The translations under genes were made by a program, and so were the position numbers. From Cunninghamia lanceolata (taxonomy: Eukaryota; Streptophyta; Pinopsida; Cupressales; Cupressaceae), in contig BSBN01000047.1 in NCBI GenBank assembly GCA_027924645.1, positions 1,984,001 through 2,048,000 on the forward strand: a stretch of 64,000 nucleotides of DNA. The letters are read 5' to 3'. Shown here piece after piece: positions 48,956 to 60,677 of this stretch. The first letter of the stretch is position 1. Each line of letters begins with the position of its first letter. The notes below the pieces were generated by a model. The model was given only the letters and a program-made list of their open reading frames with translations, was not told where the DNA came from and searched no databases.

Positions 48956-49269
48956 AAAATAAAAATAATACCTTCACTTATACTACAAATTATGATACCT
49001 ATGAGGCCTCACTTTCTTCTAAGGAACTGGACTCTCTATATGGTCATGGATTTCAAATTTTGTACAAACATAATGACTATGTAGGTAAGGGATGTGGTGT
49101 AAATCAACAAGGAATTAGAGTACCTATAGAATCCGCTTCAACACATTACTCAAGTGGCATTGGATATAATCCTTTTAAAGAAAAGAAATCTTCTCGTCGT
49201 CCTAAACTTAATGTTAGTTCTACAAGATCAAAACAACATGAGAGATATCCTAAATTTGTATGTTCTTAA
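48949..49269 (+). pseudogene. G-patch domain of the Gypsy element
   Basis: A glycine-patch motif reads YGHGFQILYKHNDYVGKGCG, then NQQGIRVPIE and SSGIGYNPF. G-patches bind RNA or stimulate helicases in cellular proteins, and in retroelements they lie next to protease. The frame differs from the protease frame by an indel. The coding part of the element ends here. Confidence 0.75.
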
Positions 49270-49951
49270 CGATGGTGCTACCAGGTAAGTATTTCTAACC
49301 CTTTATTTCTCTCATGATGTGCTTCCCCCATGATGTGTTATATATTGTTTAGGCCTCCTAAGATGACCCTTGATTCTCTTGTAAGGTCTAGGATACCAGG
49401 AGACTGCCTCTGTTGTGACCTTCTTCTATTTGTATCGCCATTCTTCTAAATTGCCTCTCTCTGATTTCATTGTTGTGTGTTGTGTCTTACGGACATAGCG
49501 TTGTGGTTGGTGACACTTGTGGGCACCCTCCTACATGACTGTCCCTAAGACACTTGTTTCTCTCTCTTATTTATTGTTTCCCTTCCTCTAGTGTTTCCAC
49601 CTAGCGGTCGGATGACGAAAAATATTTATACTGATGTGAACTAGTGTCCCTTTCGAGAACAATTAAAAAATGGACTTAGTTCCTAATATGATGATGGGGT
49701 TGTATATCTTATCCGATGCTTGGCTAGTGGAATCACTCGTGTTTTCCACGTAGTGATGATTTTGATGGTGTTCTATCTCATTTACAAATCATAAACAATA
49801 TTTCTGTTCCATGCACTTTGTCTACCTTGAATCTTGCATACCTCAAATTTCATATGCATTGATGTTGTTGTTTATTATGAGGTTGTAGACACTAACATGT
49901 TTCTTGCAGGGATGTGTTTGTGGGAACATTTAGCAATCGTGAAGTAAATGT
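49270..49951 (+). other. Conserved post-coding segment of the Gypsy element
   Basis: 49264-49620 matches window positions 330 to 1 in reverse, including the run ttacggacatagcgttgtgg. It has no reading frame yet is the best conserved internal part between the two copies. The aatgt at 49947-49951 is the left duplication of the Copia insertion. Confidence 0.65.
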
Positions 49952-50319
49952 TGTTAGGGTTAGCCAGTAGAAGATATCAATTAAATGCAAATAAAGATTA
50001 AATAGAGAAATGGAAATACACAAAATTAATAACAGCGAGGGACAAGTTTTAATGTGGTTCACCCAAACTCAGGCTACATCCACCAAACAGAGAGTCCAAT
50101 ATTATTATCCAATAAATCAAACTGATTACAACCAGCAATCCTTGCAACTCAATATTGTTGCAAATGCTACAATACCATATCAAAACACCCTAACCCTTAG
50201 CCGCTTTTTATCAAGCCTTTTTGTCGGTTACAAAAAATAGGGTTTTCTTATGTCGGTCACAAAAATAGGATACATAGCTAGTGTACAGTACTTTCCTGAT
50301 TAGTCGCCACCTACCAACA
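49952..50319 (-). repeat. 3' LTR of TNT1-like element
   Basis: 368 bases, ends TG...CA; matches the right LTR but lacks its 95-base block. Confidence 0.93.
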
Positions 50320-50400
50320 ATCTCCCACTTGGAGACTGATCAGGCTCCACACCAAACAATCTCCCACTTGGAGACTGATCCTGGACGACACCACTGCACA
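50320..50400 (-). other. Polypurine tract, duplicated
   Basis: The minus strand reads CAGTCTCCAAGTGGGAGATT at the LTR edge. The same run appears again about 40 bases upstream (50359-50380), with the adjacent tgttgg also repeated. Confidence 0.75.
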
Positions 50401-50456
50401 TGCAGCTCCCACTAGAAATAAGCACCCTGGACTCTACTGTTCTATTTTTATTGTTT

Positions 50457-51600
50457 TCAGTCTAGAAGACCAACCGAAGCTGAAGAGGAGCTCAACTTCT
50501 CCCTTGTCACTACCTTTGTAAACATATCCACTAGATTTTCATCTGTATGTATCTTGTCCAGCCTTAACTGTCCATTATCCAACACCAACCGAATAAAGTG
50601 ATACCTTAACTGTATGTGTTTGGTGTTTGAATTAAGTAGAATTCTTTGCAAGATGGATGGCACTCTGACTGTCTGTATACAAAGAACTGTTAGCCTATTG
50701 TGTGCCCAATTCTTCCATGAAAGATTGCAGCCATATCATCTCCTTACTCACTTCTGTTGCAGTGACATACTCTGCCTCTATGGTGGATAAAGCAACCACC
50801 TTTTGCAACCGTGAGATCCAACTCACTGATGTCCCACCTACAGTAAAGACATAACCTGTAGTACTCTGCCTGGTATCAATATCTCCTACCAAATATGAGT
50901 CTACATAACCTGCTAAATCAGTATTAGAGCCCCCAAAACATAAATGTTTATTGGATGTACCTCTCAAATATCTGAGAATCTATTTTTACTGCATTCCAAT
51001 GCTCCAATCCAGGATGACTCATATACCTGCTTACGACTCCTACAGCATGTGCAATATCCGATCTTGTGCATACCATGGCATACATTAAACTTCCTACAGC
51101 TGAAGCATATGGTACCTTGGACATTTTTTCTTCCTCCTCTTGTGTCTTTGGACACATCTCCTTAGTCAATTTCAAATGACTAGGCGAAGGTGTGCTAACA
51201 GCTTTTACATTCTCCATGTGGAATCTCTGCAACACCTTTTTAACATAAGCAGCCTGAGATAGAGTCAATTTTCTGTTCATTTTATCTCTACAAATTTTCA
51301 TACCAAGGATTTGTTTTGCTACCCCCAAATCCTTCATATCAAATGACTGTGCTAACTGTTGTTTTAACTCTCTTATGTGATCCATGTTAGACCCAGCTAC
51401 AAGCATGTCATCAACATATAAACATAAAATAATGTAGCTATCATTATCCAACCTCTTAAAATAAACACAATGGTCAGAATTACACCTGTTGTAGCCTTGC
51501 TTAGCCATAAAACTATCAATTTTAAAAACTATTGCCGAAGTGCTTGTTTCAGGCCATACAAACTCTTCTTCAATCTGCACACCTATTTCTCCTTACCTTT
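50457..51600 (-). pseudogene. Copia RT palm C-terminal part and RNase H
   Basis: YVDD is intact at 51407-51418 (CLYVDDMLVAG). LGVAKQILGMKI, VPYASAVGSLMYAM and the RNase H motifs DLAGYVDSYLVGD, TRQSTTGYVFT and STIEAEYVT follow, then the NTKHIQLRYHFIR His motif and DMFTKVVTREKL. Frameshifts near 50965 and 50690 and one near 51570 split it. Confidence 0.9.
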
Positions 51601-52263
51601 GACCTCAAATCCGTGGGGCTGTTCCATATATATCTCCTCCTCCAAATCACCATGGAGAAAGACAGTTTTCACATCTAGCTGTTCCAAATGCAAATCTTCA
51701 ATAGCCACAATACTTAAAACAGTACGAATAGAAGTCATCTTGACAACTGGAGAAAATATCTCATCAAAATCAATGCCCTTTTTCTATGCAAATCCTTTTA
51801 CAACTAACGTGGCCTTAAATATTTTCTTACCTCCATCTTCCTCTTTCAGCTGGTAAACTCATTTGTTTGGTAAAGCCTTTTTACCTGCAGGTAACTTACA
51901 TAATTCCCAAGTCTGATTTTTTAGCAAGAAGTCCATTTCTTCTTTCATAGCATGCTCCCACTGAACCTATGTATCCACCTGCATAGCTTCATCATACCCT
52001 TCTGGTTCATCAGCATCTGTTAACAAAATAGACTACAAAGAGGGAGAAAACCTTTTAGGAGGTCTACTTAGCCTTGTTGACCATCTAACATTCACTGGAG
52101 TTTGTGGTATTTCTGGTTGCTGTTGCGGAGCATGAGGAACCACTGGAACATCACTATTTGGAGTATCATCTAGCACCACATAATCTTTTTCTTTCTTCTC
52201 ATACTGTTGCAACTGATCTTTGTACAACACCTTCTCATTGAATATAACATCCCTGCTTCTCAC
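51601..52263 (-). pseudogene. Copia RT N-terminal part and integrase-RT linker
   Basis: Contains the Pro/Gln-rich linker (PQQQPEIPQTPVNVRWSTR) and then RT segments WEHAMKEEMDFL, LDVKTVFLHGDLEEEIYM and YGLKQAL. Stops at about 52030, 51985 and 51855 interrupt it. Confidence 0.85.
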
Positions 52264-52269
52264 AATTTT

Positions 52270-53060
52270 CTAATTTTTAAAATCCCAAAGCCTATAACCA
52301 AATTCATCAATGCCATATCCAACAAAGGTACACTTTTTTGATTTTGCATCCAGCTTGGTTCTATTTTTAGAATCTATATGTGCAAAAGCTTCACAGCTGA
52401 AAGTTTTTAGAAAATAATAACTCACTTTCTTACCTATCCATGCTTCCTCTGGAATACCACAACCCAAAGGAACTAAAGGACCTTTGTTAATTAAATTTAC
52501 AGCAGTGTTGACAGCCTCTGCCCACATATTTAAGGGCAGCCCAGCATGCAATCTCATGGTCCTTGCACGCTCCATTATTGTCCTATTCATGTGTTCAGCC
52601 ACTCCATTTTCCTGTGGAGTCCCTGGAACCATTTTCTGCCTACAAATTCCATTAAAGGAACAATAATCTTCAAATTCTTTGCTGCAATACTCACCGCCAT
52701 TATCAAATCTGAGACATTTTAATCTTTTACCTGTCTCATTCTCAACCAAGCTTCTCCATTTTTTAAATGTTTCAAAAACATCAGATTTCTACCTAAGGAA
52801 ATAAATCCATACCTTTCTAGTTGCATCATCTATGAATGTAACATAATATCGAGAGCCACCGAGAGAAGATACTTGAGCCGGTCCCCATACATCGGTATGC
52901 ACAAGCTCCAACTTTTCATTTTTCTTTTGCTTCCCATCCTTGAGAAAACTCTCTTTTGTTTTCCATACACACAACTTTCACATAAATCTATATTAATACA
53001 TTTCATACATGGTAAAACTTTCTTAGAATGAAGTACCTTCATACCTTTTTCACTCATATG
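52270..53060 (-). pseudogene. Copia integrase
   Basis: Pre-integrase motif ([25 protein letters not shown]) and catalytic core with all three acidic residues in place: HTDVWGP, RFDNGGEY and NGVAEHMNRT. The frame changes at about 52950 and a stop lies near 52787. The C-terminal part ends with GYGIDEFGYRLWD before a stop at 52268. Confidence 0.9.
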
Positions 53061-53986
53061 CCCAAGTATGTTATGCCACAGTGTTGTTTTAGAACCTGCA
53101 ACAACTTTTTTAGTCTCTTCCTATAAACCTGCAGCAACTGTTCCTGAACCTGTTTGTTTTTCCTCTGTAACATCTAAAGTAGAAGGAACAGTATGACCTG
53201 TACAAAGATATAAGGTGCCTACCTTCACACCTTTTGCTACTACTAAGGCACCTTTTGAAACCTTCCAATTTTTATCAGTAAATGTAACAGTGCAACCTTG
53301 TTCAGTTCGCTGCCCTGCTGAAATTAAATTCCTACTGAACCTTGGAACATGCCTTACCTCTTGTAGTAGCCAATGATTCCTATTTTACAACTTAATCTTG
53401 ATTCTTCCCTTTCCAACAATATGACAGGGTTCGTTATCTCCCAAATAAACCAGATCAAAATCCCCTTGGACATAATCAAGAAAATAACTTCTATGGGGCG
53501 TAGCATGAAATGAGGCCCCTGAATCTAAAACCCATGAAATATCAGCATTATCTAGGGAAAGAATCAAAGCATCATCTTCAAATTTATTACTTACCACATT
53601 CGCTTCCTTATTTCCTTCTTGTTTGTCTCCTTTATTTTTTTGAGACCAGCAATCTTTCTTCAAATGACCTGGTTTCCCACAGTACCAGCAATCATTTTGT
53701 CCTCTAGTTTGGGATCTTTTGTCCCTTAATTTTTCTCATGACTTTCCATGACCTCCAGAACCTTTTCTTCTCTCCTTTGATCTGCCCCTACTCTCTGCAT
53801 TCAAAACACTACCTGATGTGGATCCACCTGAACTTTTCTTATGAATTTCCTCACTCAGAATAACACCAATAACATCATCAAATTTTAGGGTATTTGAACC
53901 AGAAACAAAGTTACTAACTGCCATTACCAAACTATCCCAGCTTTCAAGAAATGAACATAATATCAAGAGAGCTCTAACTTCTTCAT
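53061..53986 (-). pseudogene. Copia gag C-terminus, zinc knuckle and protease
   Basis: After the solo LTR, gag resumes (FLESWDSLVMAVSNF). The knuckle CWYCGKPGHLKKDC lies near 53650-53695, one stop upstream at about 53735. The protease active site is intact (WVLDSGASFHATP, about 53490-53530). A stop at 53385 precedes the rest of the protease and a pre-integrase linker. Confidence 0.9.
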
Positions 53987-53991
53987 CAAAT

Positions 53992-55799
53992 TGTCATGTC
54001 CCTATAATGATTTATAATTGAATCGTTTATTTAAATAATAAGTTATCCTTATATAAATTAAATATATAATATATTTATTTAAAATATATTATTAATATGT
54101 ATTATTTAATAAATAATATTATTTATTTAATATAATATAAATATTATAAAATATATGAAATATATATATTTAATTAACTAGATATATTATAAATATAAAT
54201 ATTTTAATATAATATTTATGTGAATAATTAATAAGATATGTTATTATATGTAAAAATAAATATTACGAAGAGTCTTACCATTAAAGCTATTACCCATTAA
54301 AGCTAGAAAGTAAAGTAATTTGGAATAAGGCCGAAGATGGATATTTATAAGTGCAACAATTAAGTTGGTTGATACCAGCGATCACATAAATAAATAATAT
54401 ATTATAAATATATCTAATAATATAAATACAAATATTATTATTATTATCTTATATTGTAATATAAATATAAATAATACAATATAAACCATATATCATTTAT
54501 TATAATGATATAATATAAATAAACATCTTTTAACCTATCCTCTTATGATAAGGGAGTTACATATGGTTAGAACTAGTTATACCCCAAAAAGGGAATTAAT
54601 ATAAAGTAATAAAAATTATAAGAGGGTAAATATGTCTTTTACCACCAAGCATAATAAGAGACATGCCTCTTCAAACATATCCCTTGAAAGGGAAATAAAT
54701 AAAGGTTGTGAGATAGAAGTCATCATCGGAAAAAATATAAAAAAGAGTAAATCTGCATTATATATATTTTCGAGTCATGAGTAGAAAAGAGGTCATAATA
54801 TATATTTCTGAGTCATAAGTAGGAAAGATGTCATAAATTAATATATAGAGATATGTACATCAACAGTAAAAGGGAGTGAAATATATATTATAAAATATAT
54901 AAACGGCAACAACAAAACAATATAAATTATATTATGACAGCATAGGTAGAATGCCAGGTAAAGCTACAGCAGGCAAGTAAGTATTTATATTTAATTTGTT
55001 CAATCTATAATTGGTAAAAATAAATAGTAAGATTATTATATATAAATATATATATGTATCTATGTGAACAAATAGTTGATTGAAAGTACATTCGTAAATA
55101 AAAAGACATGATTGAGACATATATGAACATATATATACATTATGAAAAGAAAAACATAACCATCCCATCACTTCCATTTCCTATAACTATAGGAGAGGCG
55201 GTCTTGTTAGGGAAAGGCGGGGTAATTCCATCATGATGGATTGGAGAGGGTTTAACGCGCCCTAGAGGCAGAGTAATTCCATTCCCAATCGCATTGGAGA
55301 GGGTTCAACGCGCCCTAGACATATAATTTCCCCATCCATGGTTAAGGAATAGAAGGAAGATGATATGGGAAGATGAACTTAGATTATTACTTCTATATTT
55401 CTCTATTACTTCATCCTTAAAGGAATGTTAGGTATTATGGGGAGAGGCGGAGTAATTCTATCCGTATTAAAGCCCGTAGGCTGGGACAAAGTCTCCCGTA
55501 GGCTGGGTCAAGAGATGGTTTCAGCGCGCCCTATACATGTAAAGCCTAGTTCCATGAGGAAAAATAATAAGAAATATGAATGTTGAATTATGCAATGTAT
55601 TATAGAATAGTTATCAATAATAAGTAACAATTGTGAAATGAATAATCCGTCAACAAGGAATGATATAATTATATTATCATTGATCTTATTTGATCTTATC
55701 ATCGAAAATTATTAATCTATAATGTTTCTAATGTCTCCTTGAGAATCACTTTGAATGCAGATTCAGGTTTAAGTGTTTCCTTAGAAAGGGGACACTACA
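53992..55799 (-). repeat. Solo LTR (unknown family) inserted in the TNT1-like gag
   Basis: 1808 bases flanked by caaat (53987-53991 and 55800-55804). The ends are TGTCATGTCCC and GGGGACACTACA, near-perfect inverted copies over 11 bases and with TG...CA tips. Left of 55170 it is extremely AT-rich; 55190-55530 is a GC-rich block with repeated gagaggcgg, gtaattcca and GCGCGCC or ACGCGCC elements. No coding sequence. Orientation is not certain. It could also be a small non-LTR insertion, but the duplication and tips favour a solo LTR. Confidence 0.8.
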
Positions 55800-56216
55800 C
55801 AAATTTTACATTTAAAGAAGTCAATTGACTGACAATCGTATTAAATTCATTTAAATGACCTGTCACAGATCCACCTTCAACCATTTTCAAATTAAACAAA
55901 TGCTTCATGAGAAATACCTTATTTGAGGCTGAGGGTTTTTCATACAATTTAGCCAAAGCTTTCATCAGACCATCTGTTGTCTTCGCTTCCATATATTGAA
56001 TGTCACTGATGGTGCTAGGCACAACCGAATGGTTCCCAGTGCCTTTCTGTCAAGAAGATTCCAATCCTCATCAGACATTGTTGCTGGTTTCTTGGATACT
56101 CCTTCCAACGGCATCCATAAATCCTTTTGATAGAGGTAATCCTCCATCTGCATCTTCCATAACTGATAGTTCTGCCCATTGAATTTATCAAGCTTCAATT
56201 TACCCTCATCCGCCAT
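55800..56216 (-). pseudogene. Copia gag N-terminus
   Basis: ATG at 56216 (MADEGKLKLDKFNGQNY). A frameshift near 56010-56020 is followed by the segment LMKALAKLYEKPSASNK. The frame is cut at LNVKF by the solo LTR. Confidence 0.9.
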
Positions 56217-56268
56217 TGCTCCCACTCAATCGTGAGACTTTCCTGCAAATGATAATCGAACACAACCC

Positions 56269-56280
56269 ACTCTGATACCA
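56269..56280 (-). other. Primer-binding site (initiator tRNA-Met type)
   Basis: Minus strand TGGTATCAGAGT, two bases from the LTR. Confidence 0.9.
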
Positions 56281-56282
56281 CT

Positions 56283-56743
56283 TGTTAGGGTTAGCCGGCA
56301 GAAGATATCAATTAAATACAAATAAAGATTAAATAGAGAAATGGAAATACACAGAATTAATAACAGCGAGAGACAAGTTTTAATGTGGTTCACTCAAACT
56401 CGAGCTACATCCACCAAACAGAGAGTCCAATATTATTATCCAATAAATCAAACCAATTACAACTAGCAATCCCTGCAACTCAATACCGTTGTAAATGCTA
56501 CAATACCATATTAAAAAAACCCTAACCCTTAGCCACTTTTTATCAAGCCTTTTTGTTGGTTACAAAAACCAGGGTTTTCTTATGTCGGTCACAAAAATAG
56601 GATTTTTTATGTCGGCCCTAAAAAAAATCTCTTGGGGGCTACCACACCTGAAACCCTGGTTAGGGCCCGGCCTGGCCCTAAACCCCGGCGAGGATACATG
56701 GCTAGTGTACAGTACTTTCCTGATCAGTCGCCACCTACCAACA
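56283..56743 (-). repeat. 5' LTR of TNT1-like element
   Basis: 461 bases, TG...CA ends. Contains a GC-rich block (about 56630-56695) absent from the other LTR. Confidence 0.93.
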
Positions 56744-56748
56744 AATGT

Positions 56749-57764
56749 CACCTCCGGGGGGCATGGGCTTTGTGAAAGTCGGTGTTCCCTTGTGTGTTTT
56801 ATTCCTACCTTAATGTGCTTGATATCATTGCATGATATCAACCACCTTAAGGTGGGGGCATATATAAGGTAAGCTGTATGTTGTAGATATTAGCAATGTG
56901 CTTGTCCTCAGGTGCAGACTAGTACGATGAGTACTTCCTGCATCCTAAGTTTTTTTGCAATCAACCAATCTATCTTGAAATCTATTGTGTATATCTCCTT
57001 TTCACTGTAAGGTGTCTCCGTGATGTGGGTGGGGTTGTATACTTTTGAGCTCATACCTCCTTTTCATTGTAAGGCATCTCTATGACGCGGGTGGGGTGGT
57101 ATGCCATGCTTCCTTTTCACTATAAGGCATCTCTGTGATGCGGGTGGGGTTGCATTTTTAAAAGTCCTCTGCAAAGGCGAGGAGTGGTTCTGTGACTAAC
57201 TTAACCCTTAGGTGTGTCTTCGGCGATTGTTGTGGTGAAGCCCAATTGTCGGTGTGTTCCTGTAACGTGCCTGAGATGGTGATGAGCTTAGAAATAGAGA
57301 ACACACCATCGCTTATCTGCCGTGTTTTCTCCGTGTCTTCAAGTGTGTGTGTGTGTTTTGGTGTGCTTGTTTTGTGTGGTGTGTCTGTTGCCCCATATGC
57401 ATCTTGCAATTTGGGAGGTTTTGTGTGTCTTGCATGTGTGTTGCCCCATATATACAAAGACCTGCGCGATGAGTACATCATGTATTGTGGGAGGTTTGTT
57501 TACTTTCCAGTACTTGCATTTGCATTTCATATAAATGAGAAAAAGAAAAGAAAAGATATCATTTATGTCTTCCATGCATTAATGTGTCTTCTATGCATTG
57601 ACTATATTCAACGTGTTCTACGTGACTATAATTGTCTTCTCCATGTTTTGTGTTCCTGTTACTATTTTCTATGTGATTGGCATGTCTTCTTCGTGCTTGA
57701 TGTGTTTGTTGTGTTTGTGACCTTACGTTAATGCATGTATTGGCCTTGCGTTTATACATACATT
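56749..57764 (+). other. Non-coding 3' part of the Gypsy element
   Basis: No coding domain. Three tandem units lie at about 56995-57155 and a T/G-rich stretch at 57300-57720 has only spurious open frames. Confidence 0.6.
56995..57155 (+). repeat. Tandem repeat of about 60 bases, three units
   Basis: Each unit has CCTTTTCA, then tgtaaggcatctctgtga, then GCGGGTGGGGTTG. Unit edges near 56997, 57058 and 57109. Confidence 0.75.
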
Positions 57765-57774
57765 AAAGTGGGGG
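57765..57774 (+). other. Polypurine tract
   Basis: AAAGTGGGGG, ten bases before the 3' LTR edge; the gap is unusual, so either the tract or the LTR boundary may be slightly off. Confidence 0.6.
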
Positions 57775-57784
57775 CTAAACGTAA

Positions 57785-59023
57785 TGTCAGAAAATGTCCC
57801 CTTGGGGGCTTTTCCCTCATAAGGTTTAGCTCCTGGGTCTTTAGCATGCATTTAGGACATCTTAGTTCATATTTTTGCATCCCGATGGAATGAGGCCTAG
57901 GTGTCATGGCAAATTGGACCTAGGTGGACCCCCTGAGTTGTACCCTACCCAAAATAAGGGGGAGGACTTGGGTGCCCGCGCCCTAGTCTTGCCCTATTTT
58001 GGGGCAGCCCTAATTTTTGGGTGTCAGTTTATGACCGTTATTTGGTCCTTTTGTTGACACGGTAAGTTTTGATTTTTAAAATCTTGGCGGGAGTGCTTGT
58101 AGTTGCATATATAAGCATGCTTAGGCATTCGTTTAGAAACTAGATTGCAATTGTGATGTTCAAGTTTTCTCAAGGTGATTCAAGGCTTTCATTGTGTTGC
58201 AAGAGCAAACTTGTGTGTTTTGTGTGTTGATATTTGTAGATTTGAGCATCAATTTCCTCATGGCATGAAGAGCATCTTCTTCCCATGAGAGCTTCACTAC
58301 AAGGTGACATAATATTGTATTTTCATCATTGATTCCTTTGGTTTTTTCCTCTACCTCACAAGGGCACACACTCTTTATCTGACAACGGTGTTCAGAGACT
58401 TAAGTGTCCTCTAGGGCTTGACTAAGGCAAGCCTCTAAATGCCACAACCCCCAAACCAAGTCTTGTGATTGCAATTTACAGGTGTTGCATTTGGAAAAAG
58501 TGGAGTTCCAGGAAGGATTGGTAGGCATCAAGGATTCAGGATCTAAAGAAAAGGACACATGAGCACTTCCAGGACTTGGGTGCTCACTCTAGTGTCCTTC
58601 GCATCTGAGTTTCAAGAAACTGAAGTTATAGGACTGATCAGTGTCAGAAGGAGGTCTGGATCCCGCGAAGAAACTGGCACCTTGGACTTGGGCACCCTCT
58701 CCAATGTCCTTGACTGTTCCACTTAGGAACCCCAAAAACAGGTATTCTGTAATTTGGTATTTTACTACTGTCTGCAAGAGCTTTTTCTGTCGTTCATCAA
58801 TTTGTTGTCGTATTGGCATAATTAGGGTTTTAATTCTTAACTGGGCATAAGAGAAGGAAAATTAATAATTAAATTCCCTAATCTAAGTTTCCCTACATCT
58901 GCAAGTGACCTAGGGTATGATAGTGCTCGTCACTCAATCCTAGATCCTTGAATGTATAGTGGAGAGGTGGATTTAAACATCTAAAAATCTAGAACATTAA
59001 CAAATCCAATTTTCCCCTAAACA
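57785..59023 (+). repeat. 3' LTR of Gypsy element copy 2
   Basis: 1239 bases from TGTCAGAAAATGTCCC to CCCCTAAACA. Confidence 0.92.
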
Positions 59024-60180
59024 AGAACAAACAATGTGACCACTCTTAAATATGATTTTTGATTCAAGGGATTGCAAGTCGTCCCGATATAAGAGACCTA
59101 TTCAAGGCTGTGAGATAGATCTTAACTCAAGTGGGGAGCGAGAATGAAAATGGAGCGTTTCTGACCTTAGGCTTTACTAAAGGCTAAACACTAATCCTCA
59201 TCTAAATAAGACAATCTGACAAGCTTTCAACCTTAGACAAGCAACAAATTTATAGGTGTTCTCTAGACTTAGATCATAGATGGTAAGCAAGGTAGACCTA
59301 GGATAAAGGATAAATAGGAAAGAACAAGGGTCCCTAGGTAGAAGATGATCCTAGAGACTACTAGACTTTTCGGTTTTGCTAAGCTAGTGTGTGTGTTTTG
59401 TACATTTCTTTCTCTGTTAGAATGTCACCCTTGAGGCTTCAAGCTTAGACTGATCTCCACCCAAGAGTACGGACATTCAGCAATCTTCTCTCTTTCACTC
59501 TCTTTTTTTATCTCTCTTTTTTTTCACTTTTTTTGTATTTTCCTCACTTGATTTTTCTCATTTTTTTGGATTTTTTGACTTTTCAAGAAATCAATGCTTT
59601 TTGGAACTTTTGACATGCAATAATTTGATCTCTCAATTCTCACTTTTGACACTCTTATTTTAAACACTCATTTTTTTATTCAGTCGAATCTTAGATTGCT
59701 TCCTTCAGAGTTTTGATTCCCCTAACTTTTTTGGCCAAGAAAGATAAGGGGCTGAGCACCACCTAAAGTTTTGTAATCTGGTCGGACTTCTCTAATACTA
59801 GTGAAGAATTGGGAAGGTCTACTTGCAAGCTTCCTTTGAACACTGTAGGTTTGAATACTGACTTTGTTTAGACCTAACATCTTGACTCATTAAGACTGGG
59901 ATCAGTGTAAAGCTAAGATCTAGGCTTTGATTGGAATCACTGGGAATGAAGGGGGATAATGGCAATTGTGAAAATGGGGAATCTCTAGGTCCTAAAAGGA
60001 TGACGTATATCTAGGCAACCTTAGACTCCTTACCAAAGAGAAAATAGTATAAGAGAAAGTCACTGACTATAATGCAAGGTGAACAGAATGATGCAGAAAT
60101 GCAAGAAACAAATTGTTTTTAACATTTTGATTTTTTATAATTTCTTGATTTTTTTATGTTTCATGATTTTTTTGGTTTTT
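59024..60180 (-). other. Non-coding region, probably 3' part of the Gypsy pol element to the right
   Basis: No reading frame is supported. T-rich runs occur at about 59500-59670 and 60120-60180. No LTR edge of the pol element was identified. Confidence 0.45.
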
Positions 60181-60199
60181 TTAGACATAGAATTTCTTA

Positions 60200-60654
60200 A
60201 GGTGAAAGGCAGTGACTCTTTCACCAAATTCCTCTCCCTCCATTGTGCATAAGAGATATGCACCGTTTCCGCCATCTTCCTTGACCATGTAGGGGCCTAT
60301 CCAATTGGGTCTGAATTTTCATCCTTCACCAGCTCTCTTATCAATCAAATTGTCTATTCTAAGCAATAGATCTCCAACTTGAGAGGGTCTTGGGATGACC
60401 TTTTTGTTATATTGCTTTTTCATTCTTGCTAGATAAGAATTATGTCTTTGAACAACTCTCAAGCATGTTTTGTCCATCATTCCTAATTCGGCCAATCTTA
60501 CTGCTCTATATTCTTCGTTGTCCAATAATCCTTGTAATGACACTCTCAGGCTAGGCAACTCTACTTCCAATCTAGCAATACTACTTCTAACCCAAAATTG
60601 AGGGCGTAAGGGGTGGTTCCAATTGGAGTCCTGACACTTGTTCTGTAAGCCCAC
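60200..60654 (-). pseudogene. Gypsy integrase C-terminal domain
   Basis: Contains SLQGLLDNEEYRAVRLAELG, KKQYNKKVIPRPSQVGDLLL and, past a stop at 60319, KFRPNWIGPYMV, the usual integrase tail of Tat/Athila elements. No chromodomain is seen. Confidence 0.85.
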
Positions 60655-60677
60655 AGAGCTGGATATAATTGTAAATG

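Larger units (their letters stand above)
49952..56743 (-). mobile_element. TNT1/Tork-like Copia retrotransposon
   Basis: Flanked by aatgt (49947-49951 and 56744-56748). LTRs of 368 and 461 bases enclose a gag-PR-IN-RT-RH reading region on the minus strand, with iMet PBS and PPT. The right LTR has an extra block of about 95 bases near 56600-56695. Gag (KFNGQNYQLWKMQMEDYL) and PR resemble tobacco TNT1. Several frameshifts and stops, and a solo LTR in gag, make it inactive. Confidence 0.95.
44650..59023 (+). mobile_element. Pol-less Gypsy LTR element with gag, protease and G-patch (copy 2), interrupted by a Copia element
   Basis: LTRs of 1236 and 1239 bases enclose a leader, gag, protease and G-patch frames, a non-coding 3' part and a PPT. 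The Copia element at 49952-56743 interrupts the 3' part. Without it the element is about 7.6 kb. No RT, RNase H or integrase is found in the internal region, so a helper was needed. Target duplications were not recognised (tgtaa left, gaaca right). The same family is at 1-3533 in inverse orientation. Confidence 0.85.

Noticed and set aside
57192..57731. Cys/Val-rich open frame of 179 codons
   Set aside because: Low-complexity T/G-rich DNA in the non-coding 3' part of the Gypsy element; starts and composition look accidental.
44640..59028. gtaa before both Gypsy LTRs as a target duplication
   Set aside because: One copy is internal to the element (before the 3' LTR), so it cannot be a flanking duplication.
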